From the NCBI GenBank assembly GCA_021234535.1, contig CM037840.1:21879059-21943058 (forward strand): DNA of 64,000 bases, written 5' to 3'. The notes beneath the pieces were generated by a model. It worked only from the letters and a program-made list of their open reading frames with translations. It was not told the DNA's origin and did not search any database. Below, piece by piece: positions 22,801 to 34,935 of the stretch (position 1 is its first letter; each line of letters opens with the position of its first letter). The translations under genes were made by a program, and so were the position numbers. This DNA is from Stichopus chloronotus. Lineage: Eukaryota; Echinodermata; Holothuroidea; Aspidochirotida; Stichopodidae.

Positions 22801-25800
22801 CATTGCAGTGCACCCAGCTTTTTGGATGATGGGATAATTGTAGGAAGACTTAGCAAAGTGCAATCATTAATTGAAACACTTCGTACCAGAAAATTTTTGA
22901 ATAAAGATACCCTCAGATCGCAAGAAATCGCACTTCCCATTCTCGTCAACTTGAAGCACTTGGAAATGGTACTGTCAGTATTTTCTTGAATGGAAAGCCC
23001 TTGGCACCTTATGATGTATTATTGAAAGTTTCCATATTTGCTAACTGGATCACTCATTTCCCAGGGGGTGTCACAATTAGCCCCCCAACAACCCCCTATA
23101 GCTATGTCATTGGGAGTGACATTTCTCATTTCTGATTAAATGCACTTGTAATATTGAGTATTCATGACAAGAGGTGAGGTGAAGCACCTCCCTGACCAAC
23201 GACCATGTTTATACTGTACAACAACATCTGCCTCAAAACTGATATTAATGAAGAACTTTCTTAATTGCATTAAGTTTGACATTCTCAAGAAGAACCCTAT
23301 GTTTATTAAGTATTATCAATGAACTTGGAGTCAAATATTTGATTCAGCTAACTGAGCTTCTAACAATTTCAATTTCCAGTGTTTGGAAGATGACAGGACA
23401 GTTTGTTGAGACGTGCACATTATTTATTTTCTAAGCATTTAATAATAATAATAATTGGCCTTCTGGCATCTCTAGCTGTGTTAATTTCAAGATAAATTTA
23501 TGGTCCAACATCAAAAGTCACACCTGTTTCTCTCTATCATATTTCATTAGTCACATTGAGTGAGATTTTTTGTTACATACTATAGGCCATTTATTTATTT
23601 TTTTTGGAGACAGATCCTGTGTGGTTCAATTGACAAAGATCCAATAGGAAAAGAAGAATACTGACTAATAACTTTGTACAGTAAATTTACCATTGACAGG
23701 AAACTTTCTCAATCTTCGGATAACTTTAACGATTATCGCAAGACAAAAAGTAGACACTTCTATGGGAAGCGGGATGTGTAGTGGTGCATGACTTTCTGTG
23801 CCCTCACTCACATGTGTACAAATGTTAAACAAGTAGTTGGGTAAGGAGGTTGTAAAAGCAATCATGAATGCCTTTTCTTGTGCCATATCATCCTATTTAC
23901 GCACATGTACACTAAGTTTGGTGATTGAGAGAGATTTCAACACACAGTCACAAAGAAGGCATGCCTGCAATCTCTGTGGATCACTAGACCTCAAAATGTA
24001 CAAACATGCACAATAAAAGTGGTGAAGTTAGGTCCTTATGCTGTACTGTACAGTACCTCCATTTCTGTTTGGTGTAATGCCTTGGATACTCCCTTCTAGC
24101 AGGGAGAACTGGTTGGATGCAGTGTCACAAACAAGAGAACTGGTGGTATTTACACAATTAGCTAAAATCATTCATGGACCCCAAATTAATTTGCACTCAT
24201 TTCAATCATGTGTGATGAATCTCAGTTTTATCTACAGTCCTCGCTGTCTGCAATTCTCTCATGTCAATTAAGCACAAGTGACTGTGAGTTGAGTTTCCAC
24301 ACTGGGGGTGGATAAGTCGCAAGCTCTACTTTCTCCTTGATGCCAGGACCAGTCCTACTGTAGCGAGATTATCTGAATATCAGGACCAGTGGGGAATGCT
24401 TGCATGAATTGGATAAAATTCTCTCCTGCTCTCATGATCCACGCAATCGATGACAAAATGGCAAATGTGAGAAAAAGTTCAGTACACCATGTAGGGAGAC
24501 AGCTGTTTTATTACGTACCATAAAAAATTCAGTACACCCTTTAAGAAAACAGCTTTTATTACATGCAGTACAAGGAAAATAAAACAAAACAGGAGAAGAA
24601 AGAAGGATGAGGTAATTATAGCACTAAGAAAGGGACTGACAAATACTTGGAAATGACACAGTACAGATGGCAATTGACTAGGGGAACATTCACCTAGTTG
24701 ATACCCCATGCTGCACTATTTAAGCGTTATATGAAATCTAGCAAAATCTCATAACATTATTTAAATACAATTGTTTACATGTAAGACATTTATGTAAATA
24801 TTATGTAAATCATGTTACATAAATCATAATATGATAAATCATAAATCTATCATACATTGTTTCATGCTGTCATTATTATTACATCCACAAATATTCTCAT
24901 GGAAATTATATAGCTCATCTGCATGGTCAGTGTATTTTACAACTTTTCAGCAATGCTATTCCAGGATTTCCAAAGTGATTAAATATTATAATCATGACCA
25001 TACAGCAATGAAAACATTTTAAGTGGAAAGTGTCTGAAAAAGGCTAAGCCAAAGGGATAATATCTTGAAACATCTTAATGCTTTTGAACAATAATCAATC
25101 AATGAATCATGTCTAAATTTAATAGTCACTGTAGTAATCAAATTATGACAGTTGCCTTCCAACTAAATTTGTATTTATTTTGGTATTACAAGACAGTTTT
25201 GTGGTCAGTGACTGTATCTCTTCATTTATGCCTGAAACTACTTGGTGCTGACACAGCTCTGCAGAAACAAAACTTTCATGATTGATTGCAGATTATGGAA
25301 AAACGTGATCATGTGACACACAATTAAAGTGCATTTTATCGAGATCAAATTGTCAGAAAAGCTGGCATGCAGTGCCAAACATGTAAAATAGGAAAGAAAT
25401 AGCAACAAAACGCTCACAAAAGCCAGCACACACCAGCAACACTAGCGTAATATGATTTTTCTTCATCAGAAATACGACATCGATTGCTTTCTTGTCAGCT
25501 ACGGTACTGTACCACAATATGTAGTAGAGCAAATTAGAAATATCGCACTTTCGAGGGAAATTTCGGACAAGGTGAAACAAAATGGTAGATTGCTCAGCAG
25601 TGACCATTTCTGACCTGTCAAGACACAATGTGCTTACTGTACATTAACAGAACATGATAGGAAATTGACATAATTCTGACCATTTTGGGGAATACCCTGT
25701 ATTTGTAACAGGTGAATCCTATCAAATCCCTTTAAATTACAAGAGATCATACTGTACAGTACTTTGTTCATCAAGTCAACTATACCAGAACTGCATCCCA

Positions 25801-27480
25801 CTTTACTTTCAAAAACAGAGTGATATGCAGGGTCATCAATATTTACTGTAACATTTACATGACAGTAAATGTACTACAGTACTACACTGTTGAAGACTTG
25901 CAAGCATGGCTTATCAATGACATCATAATTTTCAATTCCCACTTTCGCAGCAAAATTTTTGGGAGAAATCTACAGCTTTTACATTGTTTGAAATACCAAC
26001 TCCAATGGTGGAAAATCTAAGATTAGCAGATGTCCTATTGCAACATGAGAACATGCCTGCTGTAAAAAATAATTGAATGTACAAGGACATAGAGTAATTA
26101 TAATCAAAACATTGGATCAGACGAAAGAACAACTAATGACATATACTGTATGCATAATAAAATAGAAAGATACCCTTATGAGCATACATTTCCATTAACT
26201 TTAGCTGTTTAACCTCAGAAAGCACATACTGTGCAGTAGGCAAAGTAAAAAAAGAACAGTGACGCAGTTGCAATAGCAAAGTTCACAAATAGTGCAGCAG
26301 TACATAACCATCCTAATATGCACACATCAGTTTTGCAGACCTACATGTACACACATATATTCAGCACTCATGCAGTCTTTGTCCTCCTCATTATTTTTCT
26401 CAACTTGCCAAATTTTTAGGCAACGGCTGAAATTTCACACGACAAGGACGTCAAATGTGTGGCTATGACCTACTTGCAACCTGAAGAAACTCCAATAATG
26501 GGAGAGACGATTTGATGTCTCTGAAGTTGTTTTACGTCAATGACATAATTGTATGGAACTAAAAGTCTGAGGAAACTAGCACTGCAGGAGAATTCAGCTA
26601 GGGACTATCACTATTTCTAAACTTATTCTAAAACTTTCACGCTCCATTTTTGTTCTCCTACGAGTGTCCAGATCAAGGACTTTTGAAATTTATGATGGTC
26701 ATGCTCTCTTTATACTGACTTACTGCCTTTAATACAGTTTATTGCTGTATTAGAGAATAAACTCCAAGTTACTTCAGCTTTCAGCATTTCATTGTCATAA
26801 CGACAAGTATTTCACTTGTTCATAAACATCAAAGTGCAAGAAAATGAGGCCTCTGCAAACGAAACCAAAGGAGTTAATTCACACATCTTCACTGTACTTT
26901 TTCTTACAAAGCTTTTGCAATCCTCTTCTATTACTTCTCTTGCCAACTACAGGCAAATCTTGATTCTTCTTGATCTACTTTTTAGAGATCTATTAATACT
27001 TCCATGCGATATTGTTTCTGAGGAAATGTAAGGTGGGAGAGAGGGAAAAGTGAGTGGAGTTGAGGCTGCCAAACTTTTCTCGAATTTATGTAAAACTTGT
27101 CTAAGTGTGGAACTAAAATGCCTCTTATAATTAGCTTTTTTAACAGGTCACTGGTCATGTGTAATTCCTAGGGACTCCAGATTAAACATATATCATATAA
27201 CTGCATTGCTCTATCAGAGAATATGGATCATAGAACATGCTGAAAAACCGTGCTGGGGCATTGAACAATGCTATGAGAATGTAAGTAATACTGTAGTCTT
27301 CTACTTGCCATGGTATTAAATGGCTCCCTTCCCAATATCAGCTGTTAACCACAGTAGTTAATACCTTAAGTGAAACAGCAGTCACAATTCCAGGAATTTT
27401 AGGTCATGTTACCAAATTACAAAGGGACTGAAAATGCAAACAAAACAAAAGGTGACAATGTCTTAGGATGAAAGGGAACG
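19851..27480. other. No gene recognised
   Basis: AT-rich sequence with scattered TACTGTAC/GTACAGTA words, poly-A/T runs, a short AAT repeat near 23440 and G-rich spots near 22090 and 23062. None of the short ORFs has a recognisable domain or convincing splice context on either strand. Confidence 0.5.
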
Positions 27481-27484
27481 AAGG

Positions 27485-27990
27485 CCATATTTCCACAAAT
27501 GGTGCAACAACTGTAAGAAATCTAACCACATTGACAGGACATGTAGGAGACAATCAAGAAACATGAAGAAGGCTAATGATGTTCCAGGAACAATACCAGA
27601 CATTCATTTTCATTCAATCTGGACTAAGATCCTCAACAACTTGAACAAAAATTGAGTCATATACTTCTGGTGGACTGCGGCTCTACAGGCCATGTTATAA
27701 ATGATGAATCCTTTTTTGTTTGTATTGATCGTTCCTTCGAACCAAAGGACCATGTTATCCAATTTGCAGAGGATACAGTAGTTGCGAAATGGGTGTCATA
27801 GAGAAATGTGAAGAAGGAAGCTTAGCTACATATTTTCAGGACAAAGATAGAAAATTTGCTGATGTAACACCATCAAATGCTCTGTTGGCACAAAATTACC
27901 CTCCAAGTATTTTCTCGGTTAGAGCTGCTACCAACGGTTGGTGAAACTGTAATTTTCAGCAGGGAAGACTAGAAGCTAATTGCTCCTGAT
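27485..27990 (+). pseudogene. Decayed retrotransposon gag zinc knuckle and aspartic-protease-like region
   Basis: A CCHC zinc knuckle (CNNCKKSNHIDRTC, C-x2-C-x4-H-x4-C) is encoded at 27503-27544. In another frame, about 27665-27790, is LVDCGSTGHVINDESFF, resembling the DCG-type retropepsin of Copia-like polyproteins that usually reads LVDCGATSH. A later piece, at about 27855-27940, resembles the end of the same domain (PPSIFSVRAAT). Stops and frameshifts separate these pieces, so this is a dead fragment. Assigning it to Copia is by resemblance only. Confidence 0.6.
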
Positions 27991-28649
27991 GATATTTAAA
28001 ATTTTTCAGCGTGGTCGATTGCATTTCATGTTTTTAAACATGCTAGTAATAATGATTTTGTTAATGCAACTCATAGTCTGAATGTGTAGCACCATATACT
28101 AGGCCATTGTCTGAAGCCATGAAACTTGAGAACATTGTAGATGGCATGAAAAGAGGCTCAAAGTGAAATTTTGTCTGTGAACCATTTATTATGGGAAAGC
28201 AAACATTGTTTTAGAGTACTACTGTGTGTGTGTCATCAAAACAGGTTAAGCTATGATGATGAATTTTGTTTTTCCACTTAATACATTAAGTTAGTAGTTA
28301 TTATATGCACATACGTTAATCATTAACTTAAGTCATTTTGAAATTTTGGTGGTAATGCCACACGTTGGCACCCCTATTTACAGAAACACCCAGATACCTC
28401 AGTCAAATAATCCGTGTCACAAATCCATTCGGCATTGTGCCGTCATATTGGTCTCCAAACGTTGGAAGAAACACAAGAAATTCTAACACCATCCTGAACA
28501 CAGAACACAAAAAGATTGACAGAGGAACCAGACTCTTGGAAGATGAGGCGCATGAGTTTACGAAGGAGAGACCTATTGAGTTATTGCATGGTGGTATACA
28601 GCTTCACCACACTATAGACAAATTGGAAGGGACATTGGTATCAGAGGTA

Positions 28650-30062
28650 CATCCAAAATGTCCAAAATGGACATCAGCATTCAAAGAGGCATCTTTTCGG
28701 CACCAACCGACTGGTCTGAAAACTTAGAGAAGGAGTACAAAGTTTACAAATGCTGTGAAGATGAACCTAGTGTTCAGGATGGATGTATATTTTGGGGAGC
28801 GAGGATTGTAATACCCCCAATGGGGCGTAGACCCATTATTGCTGAGTTGCATGAAGCACACCCAGGTATTGCTGTGATGAAAGCAGCAAGTTGAGGCCAT
28901 GCATGGTGGCCCAGTCTGGAAAAAGATATCAAAGATCGTGTAGAAACTTGAACAACATTGTAAAATGCCACCAGAAGCTCCAATTAGTTTGTGGGAATGG
29001 CCTACTGGGTGATGGGATCACTCGCATATTGATTTTGCGGGTCCGTTTATGGGGAAAATGTTCTTGTTGATAACAGATACCCACACAAAATGATTGGAGG
29101 TGGAAATCATGCACTCCATCAAAGCTGAACCAACTATAAAGAAATTGTGACAAATGTTTGCCAAATATGGCTGGCCAACTACAATTGTTTAGGATAATAG
29201 GGCAACATTCACTAGTACCATGTTCCAGCGGTTCATGACACAAAATTGGATAAAAGCATGTCACTAGTGCACCATTCAAGCCTGTGTCTAACGGCCAGGC
29301 TGAACGGGCAGTTCAAACATTCAAAAATGGAACAAAGAAAATGACAGGTGGGTCAATGAAGACTAAATTGTCTACTGTAGGTTTCTATTTCAAAACGGAA
29401 AGTACCTCATTCTATGACAGGGGTCCCACCTGCATTACCTATGTTTAATAGGGATCTGCAACCACCCACAAGTCAGGTACACCCCCAACTTGAAGCATAC
29501 TCATTAAACGGGTCAACAGAAAATGTACTATGCCCTAACATGCACACATATGCATAACCGCCAAGTGTCCGTTGGTGACAAAGTTTTTGTTCATGATTAC
29601 CTTAATGGTCCACAGTGGCTACTAGGCACAGTGAGGGCACAAACCAGTACAAATCCCTTTGAGGGTAACCTAACTGAAGGTTGAATACTTTCCAAGCACT
29701 TAGACCAAATCCGGTTGCGGTTTACAATTGAGGAAGAGGGAAGTGGTGACAGTATAATTGAACCAACATTGGAAAATGAAGCAACTGCACGTTCTGATGA
29801 GTGGAATGAAAAAATATTCACTGGAAATACTTTCAAAACACACACAGACAAAGAAGTAAATTCCATGCAGTCACAAAAATCTGCACTGCTGCGCTGTTCA
29901 CCAAGGCTCAAAATGCAAATTGCACCACGCCGATCCTCACGTTCAGCATTCCGAAACCTCGTGCAAAACTTAATTTGTAAGACAATTAATGTTTTCAACC
30001 TTAAATTAGTGTTCATCTTAAAAATTGTTTCTTTGTCCATGAGCTTGAGGGGGAGGGTGTTA
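28650..30062 (+). pseudogene. Decayed Ty3/Gypsy retrotransposon pol (integrase) and 3' end
   Basis: In shifting frames the order is: DGCIFWGARIVIPP and AELHEAHPGIAVMKAAS (integrase zinc-binding region), WWPSLEKDI, HIDFAGPFMGKMF (start of the catalytic core), KYGWPTTIV and then DN, and SNGQAERAVQTFKNGTKKM (29287-29343, end of the core). A C-terminal GPQWLLGTV...LDQIRLR segment follows. This order is that of K02A2.6-like Gypsy elements. A 116-codon frame (29715-30065) covers the polyprotein tail. A purine tract (30047-30057) followed by TGTTATAAG may mark the polypurine tract and 3' LTR start. No LTR pair was found, and there are many stops. Confidence 0.75.
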
Positions 30063-30234
30063 TAAGAAGAAATCTTATTGCGGTACTACCGTACATCAGT
30101 CCCGAAATACAGACTAACCTAGCAACACAACTTAGCGGTATCTGTCTTTCTATCGGTATCCATCCCTGGAATATCACATAAGACACACTTTGATTTATAG
30201 GGACAAGACGAAGCTCAACAAAATATTTTTTAAA

Positions 30235-30795
30235 ATGCAGGACTGTACTCAAGGTTGGGGGTCAATGGTTTGCCCACATGGTAAAGTGAATGCAACAAAA
30301 TTTCTGCTTCGTGCGGAAAGTCCACTTGGCATCGTAGATTTTCTTTTGTCTATGGAACATGTGCCAAATGTTGTTATTGTAGATATGGCCCACATTGTTG
30401 TTGCCCATGGTTACAAGAGGTTTGCTGACATGTTTCATCCAAATGAAGGAATGCTTGCAGATTATGTGCTTCTACTATTAGGCTGGTGTAAACACATAAT
30501 TTTCAAAAGAGTCTGCTATCGCTTGAAGAAGGGATAAGTGCTGATGACATTAACAACAGTCAGGTTCACCCAGTTACCGGCAACGCAGAGCACTACTGCT
30601 TTTTGGATAGACTGCATGAAAAGAATACCAATGGAGAATCTGAAGCCCTTCCTCAGGTTCAGTTTGTTCCTTAGTCGTTCGGAAAGGTGAACGCACAAGA
30701 ACAACTGCATAGTGAAATTAATAAGAGCAATTATTTTTTAACCCAAATGTCACCTAGGAAGAATATGGAGCATACTAGAGCTGAGGAATGCATTT
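30235..30795 (+). pseudogene. KDZ/HMGXB3-like transposase-derived fragment
   Basis: The first frame (30238-30534) encodes SMVCPHGKVNATKFLLRAES and VPNVVIVDMAHIVVAHGYKR. After a frameshift near 30510 comes HPVTGNAEHYCFLDRLHEKN (about 30567-30626). This pattern matches, from memory, the C-terminal region of HMGXB3-like proteins linked to KDZ-type transposases. No upstream part is present. The fragment directly follows the Gypsy 3' end. Confidence 0.45.
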
Positions 30796-30826
30796 AATCA
30801 AAAGCAATTAATTACAAAGCCTGCAA

Positions 30827-31078
30827 GAGGCCATGGCCCTATTAGGCCCGGTAGAAAGGAGCATCTCTGACCAATTTGCGCGGATCTCAGTCAAAGCCAC
30901 GACAACCCGACGCGACCAAGTTCTAGACTCCCTAGACTGGTCCTCGCGCACCGCAGTCGAAGCGTTCCTGGACCTCCCAATGCTCGGAAACGACCTCTTC
31001 GGCGGACAATTTGATGCCAAGCTCCGCGAGGAGGCAGAGGGACTTAAAACTCTCACGGGGGAGATGATAATAATGTAG
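30827..31078 (+). pseudogene. Isolated GC-richer ORF, possibly capsid-like (LAP2alpha/DIRS type)
   Basis: About 84 codons, ending in TAG at 31076-31078, with a clear bias to G/C third positions unlike its surroundings. It encodes TRRDQVLDSLDWSSRTAVEA, then LDLPMLGNDLFGGQFDAKLR, then EEAEGLKTL. The LPxLGxxLFGxxFD pattern resembles the region shared by LAP2alpha and gag-like proteins of DIRS retrotransposons. No partner domains are nearby. The family call is tentative. Confidence 0.35.
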
Positions 31079-31878
31079 GTAATTGTTTACTAAATTAATT
31101 ATTCACTGAATAATGTGTAATGATTCATTCATGGAATAGAAAAAACTATTAGCCACTCTATACCACGACATCCAAAAAGGGCCTCCGAAGTAACTCTTCA
31201 GTGTACTATATAATCAAGGTGCGCCATAATGGTGGCTGAAGGTACAGTATCTGTGCTTGGTGAAAAGCAACTCATTTATATCTGTATTATATCATTATCA
31301 ATTATCATTGTCATATATCATTTATATCACAAGTATATCTCATGCACTGGTGTATTGAAATAAAGCATCTGTTTTTAAAAGGACCCTTCAATTGAGTTAA
31401 TTTCAACTTTTCTGACACCATTCTGTATTGTATTTGGTTCACGGAATATCAGTTAACAGCGTGATAGCAGTCAATGGCGCTATTGCAATCAAAGTAAATA
31501 CAGGTAACGACGGTGTAAACAGAAGCAGCAACACGATTCACATCAACAACGCAAACTCCAAATCCAATGGCGCTTTTAGTTATTGGCGCTATCCAAAGCA
31601 TACAGCTGAATCTGATGGAGCTGGAGGCATGGCGGAGTGATTTTTGAATTGCCCGTATACGGTACGTATAGGTGCATTCTTTACCTGAATAGAAAGGTGT
31701 GTAAAGGACGTGGCCTTATTAGAATGTTGTTACCTATTTGTTTGATAAGTGCTAAGAAATAATTCTAAAAGGATTATTTTGAGAACGACACATCATTCGA
31801 ATCATAGCCTAGTACTAAAATAATCACCCACTAGGCGTGAGTACTGTGGAATAGTTGAGGCCAGCTTGTACAAACCAG

Positions 31879-32005
31879 CAAGATCTGGGACAAGATCCGA
31901 TTGGAATCCAATCTTGGCATGGGGCCCAACAGAATGGATCTGGAGCATTTGCTTCATAGCTTAGGGTACGGAGATGATACAATCGAAAACTTTAGTCGTG
32001 AAGGG
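31879..32005 (+). other. Candidate orphan exon, function unknown
   Basis: An open segment bounded by a plausible acceptor (caaaccag) and a strong donor (ggg|gtgagt) encodes KIWDKIRLESNLGMGPNRMD, then LEHLLHSLGYGDDTIENFSR. An internal ATG could make it a first coding exon. I do not recognise the protein. It may be the first exon of the Ulp1-protease element that follows. Confidence 0.3.
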
Positions 32006-32226
32006 GTGAGTTACCCTAGGCCTAGTTTATCTGACATCTGTTGAAACTCGTATTCATAGCCTAGCCTATACTAGTCCTAGAAATGGAGTGTATAGGCTAG
32101 GCTAGTACTGTATAGGCTAGGAAAGTAATCAAGGATTGATAAGTTGCGTGGGAATTTTTTTTTGATACACCAGTTCATTCCTGCACTGTTGCATATTCAT
32201 TATCCAAACATGTCATGCCCATTCCA

Positions 32227-32806
32227 AGATACTCGTCTATCAGGGGTTTGTCTGGAAAGATTTCCCAGCCAGAGACATGGGAGAGGCAGACTGAGGTCAC
32301 TGTTCTTGGTTTTTCCTGGCCATGAAAAACCTGAGGAATTCAGCCACTTTTTTTTTAAAGGGCAGATGCCGCTTGATCCAACATGGATAAATTACCTTAA
32401 AATAACTGCAGGACAGAAACCACTCACAGAAAAGAGTGGTGTTGGGAGGTTGCAAGACACACTGCTCATGCAATCAGTTGGGCTTGCTCCAGAATCTTGT
32501 GAATTTCTACACATAGTCCACATAAGAAATTCAAATTGGTTAGTGCCTGAGTAACATTGGAATGTCCTCTCCAAATGTGTCATTATTCGACAGCAAAGTA
32601 CAGTACCTGCTAGATTCTCATATCCGTTAGAAATTGTTGAAGCCACAGCTAGCCTTTTGCACACTGAAGAAAGACAAATGTTCATCCACGTAATGAATGC
32701 GGACCAACAAAGTGACTGCTGAGCTTGCTTTTGCCACTGCGCTTTGTGCGGGTCTAGACCCAACTAAGATAAACCATGACAAGCACAGCATGTGGCAAGG
32801 TCTTCT
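32227..32806 (+). pseudogene. Ulp1/C48-like cysteine protease fragment, copy 1
   Basis: Frames conserved with copy 2 (34936-35500) encode LKITAGQKPLTEKSG, SCEFLHIVHIRNSNW, a FDSKVQYL block and MNADQQSDC, then AFATALCAGLDPTKINHD. The order (HW, then YDS, then SDCG, then ATALC-G-DP) is that of Ulp1/SENP-type proteases carried by invertebrate transposons. The catalytic His position reads Asn (NSNW) and a stop and frameshift sit at SDC*, so this copy is inactive. It lies just upstream of a hAT-derived gene fragment. Confidence 0.55.
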
Positions 32807-32829
32807 ATATATCAATTTATTTTTCACAG

Positions 32830-33860
32830 ACAAGGTCCTGCTCTACGCAAATTCGTACAAACATCTGGTGAAGGGAAGTTCCATGGATTAAGCATTTCAG
32901 GAGATCCTATGGAGGACACTGTTTGCACCACATTGATTGCCAGTCTTGTAGAGTCCATACAAGACAGATTTGACAGCCAAGGCAACGTACGTGCAGTCAG
33001 CAACCAAAATTACCAATTTCAAAGCATGGCCAGCCCAATCGATACAGAAAAGGGTTAGTTTTTGCTGATTTGTTTTTTTTTTCTTCATAAACTTAGTAGT
33101 AAAAAAATGCTTTGTAAGATAGTTGTTTAAAAATTGCAACAAAACATATATCTTTTGAATTGACTATGTTATATATTTTTTTGTCAGATTTTGGTGACAG
33201 TGAACTTGCACAGTTGGTGAACTTCTTTGGCCCCTTCCTTGAGAAGGCAGATGAGGAAACCAACATGACTGAGGTTGAGTGGACAACTCTCAAAGAAAAT
33301 GTGTACAGAGAGTAAGTTTTTTTTGGTTTTTCCTCCTGTATTTGCCATGAGGAACCATAGAGTGCAAGCCTCATTAGTGAGAGCAGTTCCTGGAAATGAC
33401 GGGATTGGTGAACCGTAAATCACTGATTTTGTAAATACCCACAGCTTCAATCCAGTGTCTAATGCAACATGGGGTCATGTATTGATGAAAAACAAAGAAA
33501 ATGCCAGAAACTTCTTGATGTTGGTAGACATCATAACAATCATCCTAACAATCCTAACAATACCAGCCCACTCTGTAGAATGTGAGCGTGGTTTTAGTCA
33601 CATGAAGCGCATAAAAAGTGACAGGAGGAACAAACTGAGCAATTCAGCGTTGACCAGCCTTTTTACGGATTTTCCTGGACAGTCCTGATTTGCATGAGTT
33701 TGAGCCTATCCTAGCCAAAGAATATTAGAATCGAACGTCAAAGCGAGTGAGACGCCCTTTTCAGCCATGGTGAGAGAGAAATGCCACAAGACGATAATAT
33801 CGATGAAGATGACGAAGTTGATAGTGAAGTTGATGGTGCTATTGATGCTGATGATAAATG
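32830..33860 (+). pseudogene. hAT-transposase-derived gene (ZNF862-like), three 3' exons with intact splice sites
   Basis: Exon 32830-33053 (acceptor tttcacag, donor g|gttagt) contains GDPMEDTVCTTLIASLVESI. Exon 33188-33311 (acceptor tttgtcag, donor ga|gtaagt) contains DFGDSELAQLVNFFGPFLEK. Exon 33445 onward (acceptor acccacag) contains ILTIPAHSVECERGFSHMKR and then IKSDRRNKLS, the hAT C-terminal dimerisation region. Phases (1, then 2) match across both introns. In the last exon a T-run near 33660 shifts the frame: the expected continuation RIFLDSPDLHEFEP is one base out of frame. The upstream BED and catalytic parts are missing. Confidence 0.7.
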
Positions 33861-34110
33861 AAAAGAAAAACTTACTTGTAGATGCTTAATTGATGAGAAA
33901 ACCAATATGTGATGGAAATAAATTCTGTTTATGGTGGCAAATATGATGTTCTTCTTGTTTGCATTACAGTGAAATTTCAATTTTTCCATTACAGGACTTC
34001 CATTTTTCGAGCAGGGCAACCTGATTTCCTGAAATGGTAGTACTTTGGACAACCATCGTAAACATCTTAAACTCGAACACTGCTGTGTATTTTACTTTAT
34101 CTTAACTGTA

Positions 34111-34910
34111 GGCCGCCAAAGTATTATCCACAGGGGAACCTGCCTCTATCTTAGAGGAGGCAAACTGGACTGTGGGATTGCCCCAGGTACCTGCAGAAGT
34201 TACTGTATGTCCACAGTCCGCCAAATGTTCAGTCACGCAAAGGTACTGTAGGGGACACTGAACCAGGAAACTGTGGGGGAGAGAGGGGTGAACAACATGT
34301 GTCTGTGGATGCACAGACTGACTCCTAAGAAGAAAACATTGCTCATACACCAGCGGCTTGAGCGAAATGTAGATAGGCTCGAGTCACTTCTCATCTGTAA
34401 AATGAGGTAAGTGAAAGATATGGTGTCCTCACCAACTAGGCCAACATCTACTGAGATGTCTAGCCAAGTGTTCTCACAGTCAATGCAAGTACTTACTGTG
34501 ATGAAGAAGAGGATGGCGTTTTTAGCAACTTATCAGAATCCGAGTACTGGCAGCCTTCGACAGTCCGTGCAACGTCACCACTTCCATCAATTTCACAGCC
34601 CCCACCATCATCACCCCTCTTGTCGACGTTACCACTCCCATCGACATCAACTCCGAAAGACTCTGTCGACTACACAAGTGACTGCACCAGAGTCTTCATC
34701 TCCCCTGCCCAGAAACATGATGCAGCAATTACCACTACCAGAAAGCCAAGCATTTTCATCAATGGTCTCGCAGTCTTTACGAATGTACGGGGACCAGCCA
34801 GCTGGTTTAGCATGCAAGTTGGCAAAGAGGTTATTTTCGGAAGAAGAGATGACGACGTGCAATTGCAATGTAACACGTGGTAAACCTCCTTTACCCCCTC
34901 GCCAGATGAA
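34111..34910 (+). pseudogene. BEN-domain protein exon, copy 1
   Basis: After an acceptor (ctgtag) comes AAKVLSTGEPASILEEANWT, then a coiled coil (QRLERNVDRLESLL), a Ser/Pro-rich linker, and a BEN-like domain encoded at about 34700-34905: LRMYGDQPAGLACKLAKRLF, then SEEEMTTCNCNVTRGKPPLP. BEN domains bind DNA or chromatin proteins. The spacing of SEEE-M...N(V)T-GKPPL matches the family. Stops and frame changes break the exon. It is directly followed by Ulp1-like copy 2, so the two may be one gene. A paralogous exon lies at 38291-39078. Confidence 0.65.
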
Positions 34911-34935
34911 AATCCAACCATGCCAAGAAAATTGT

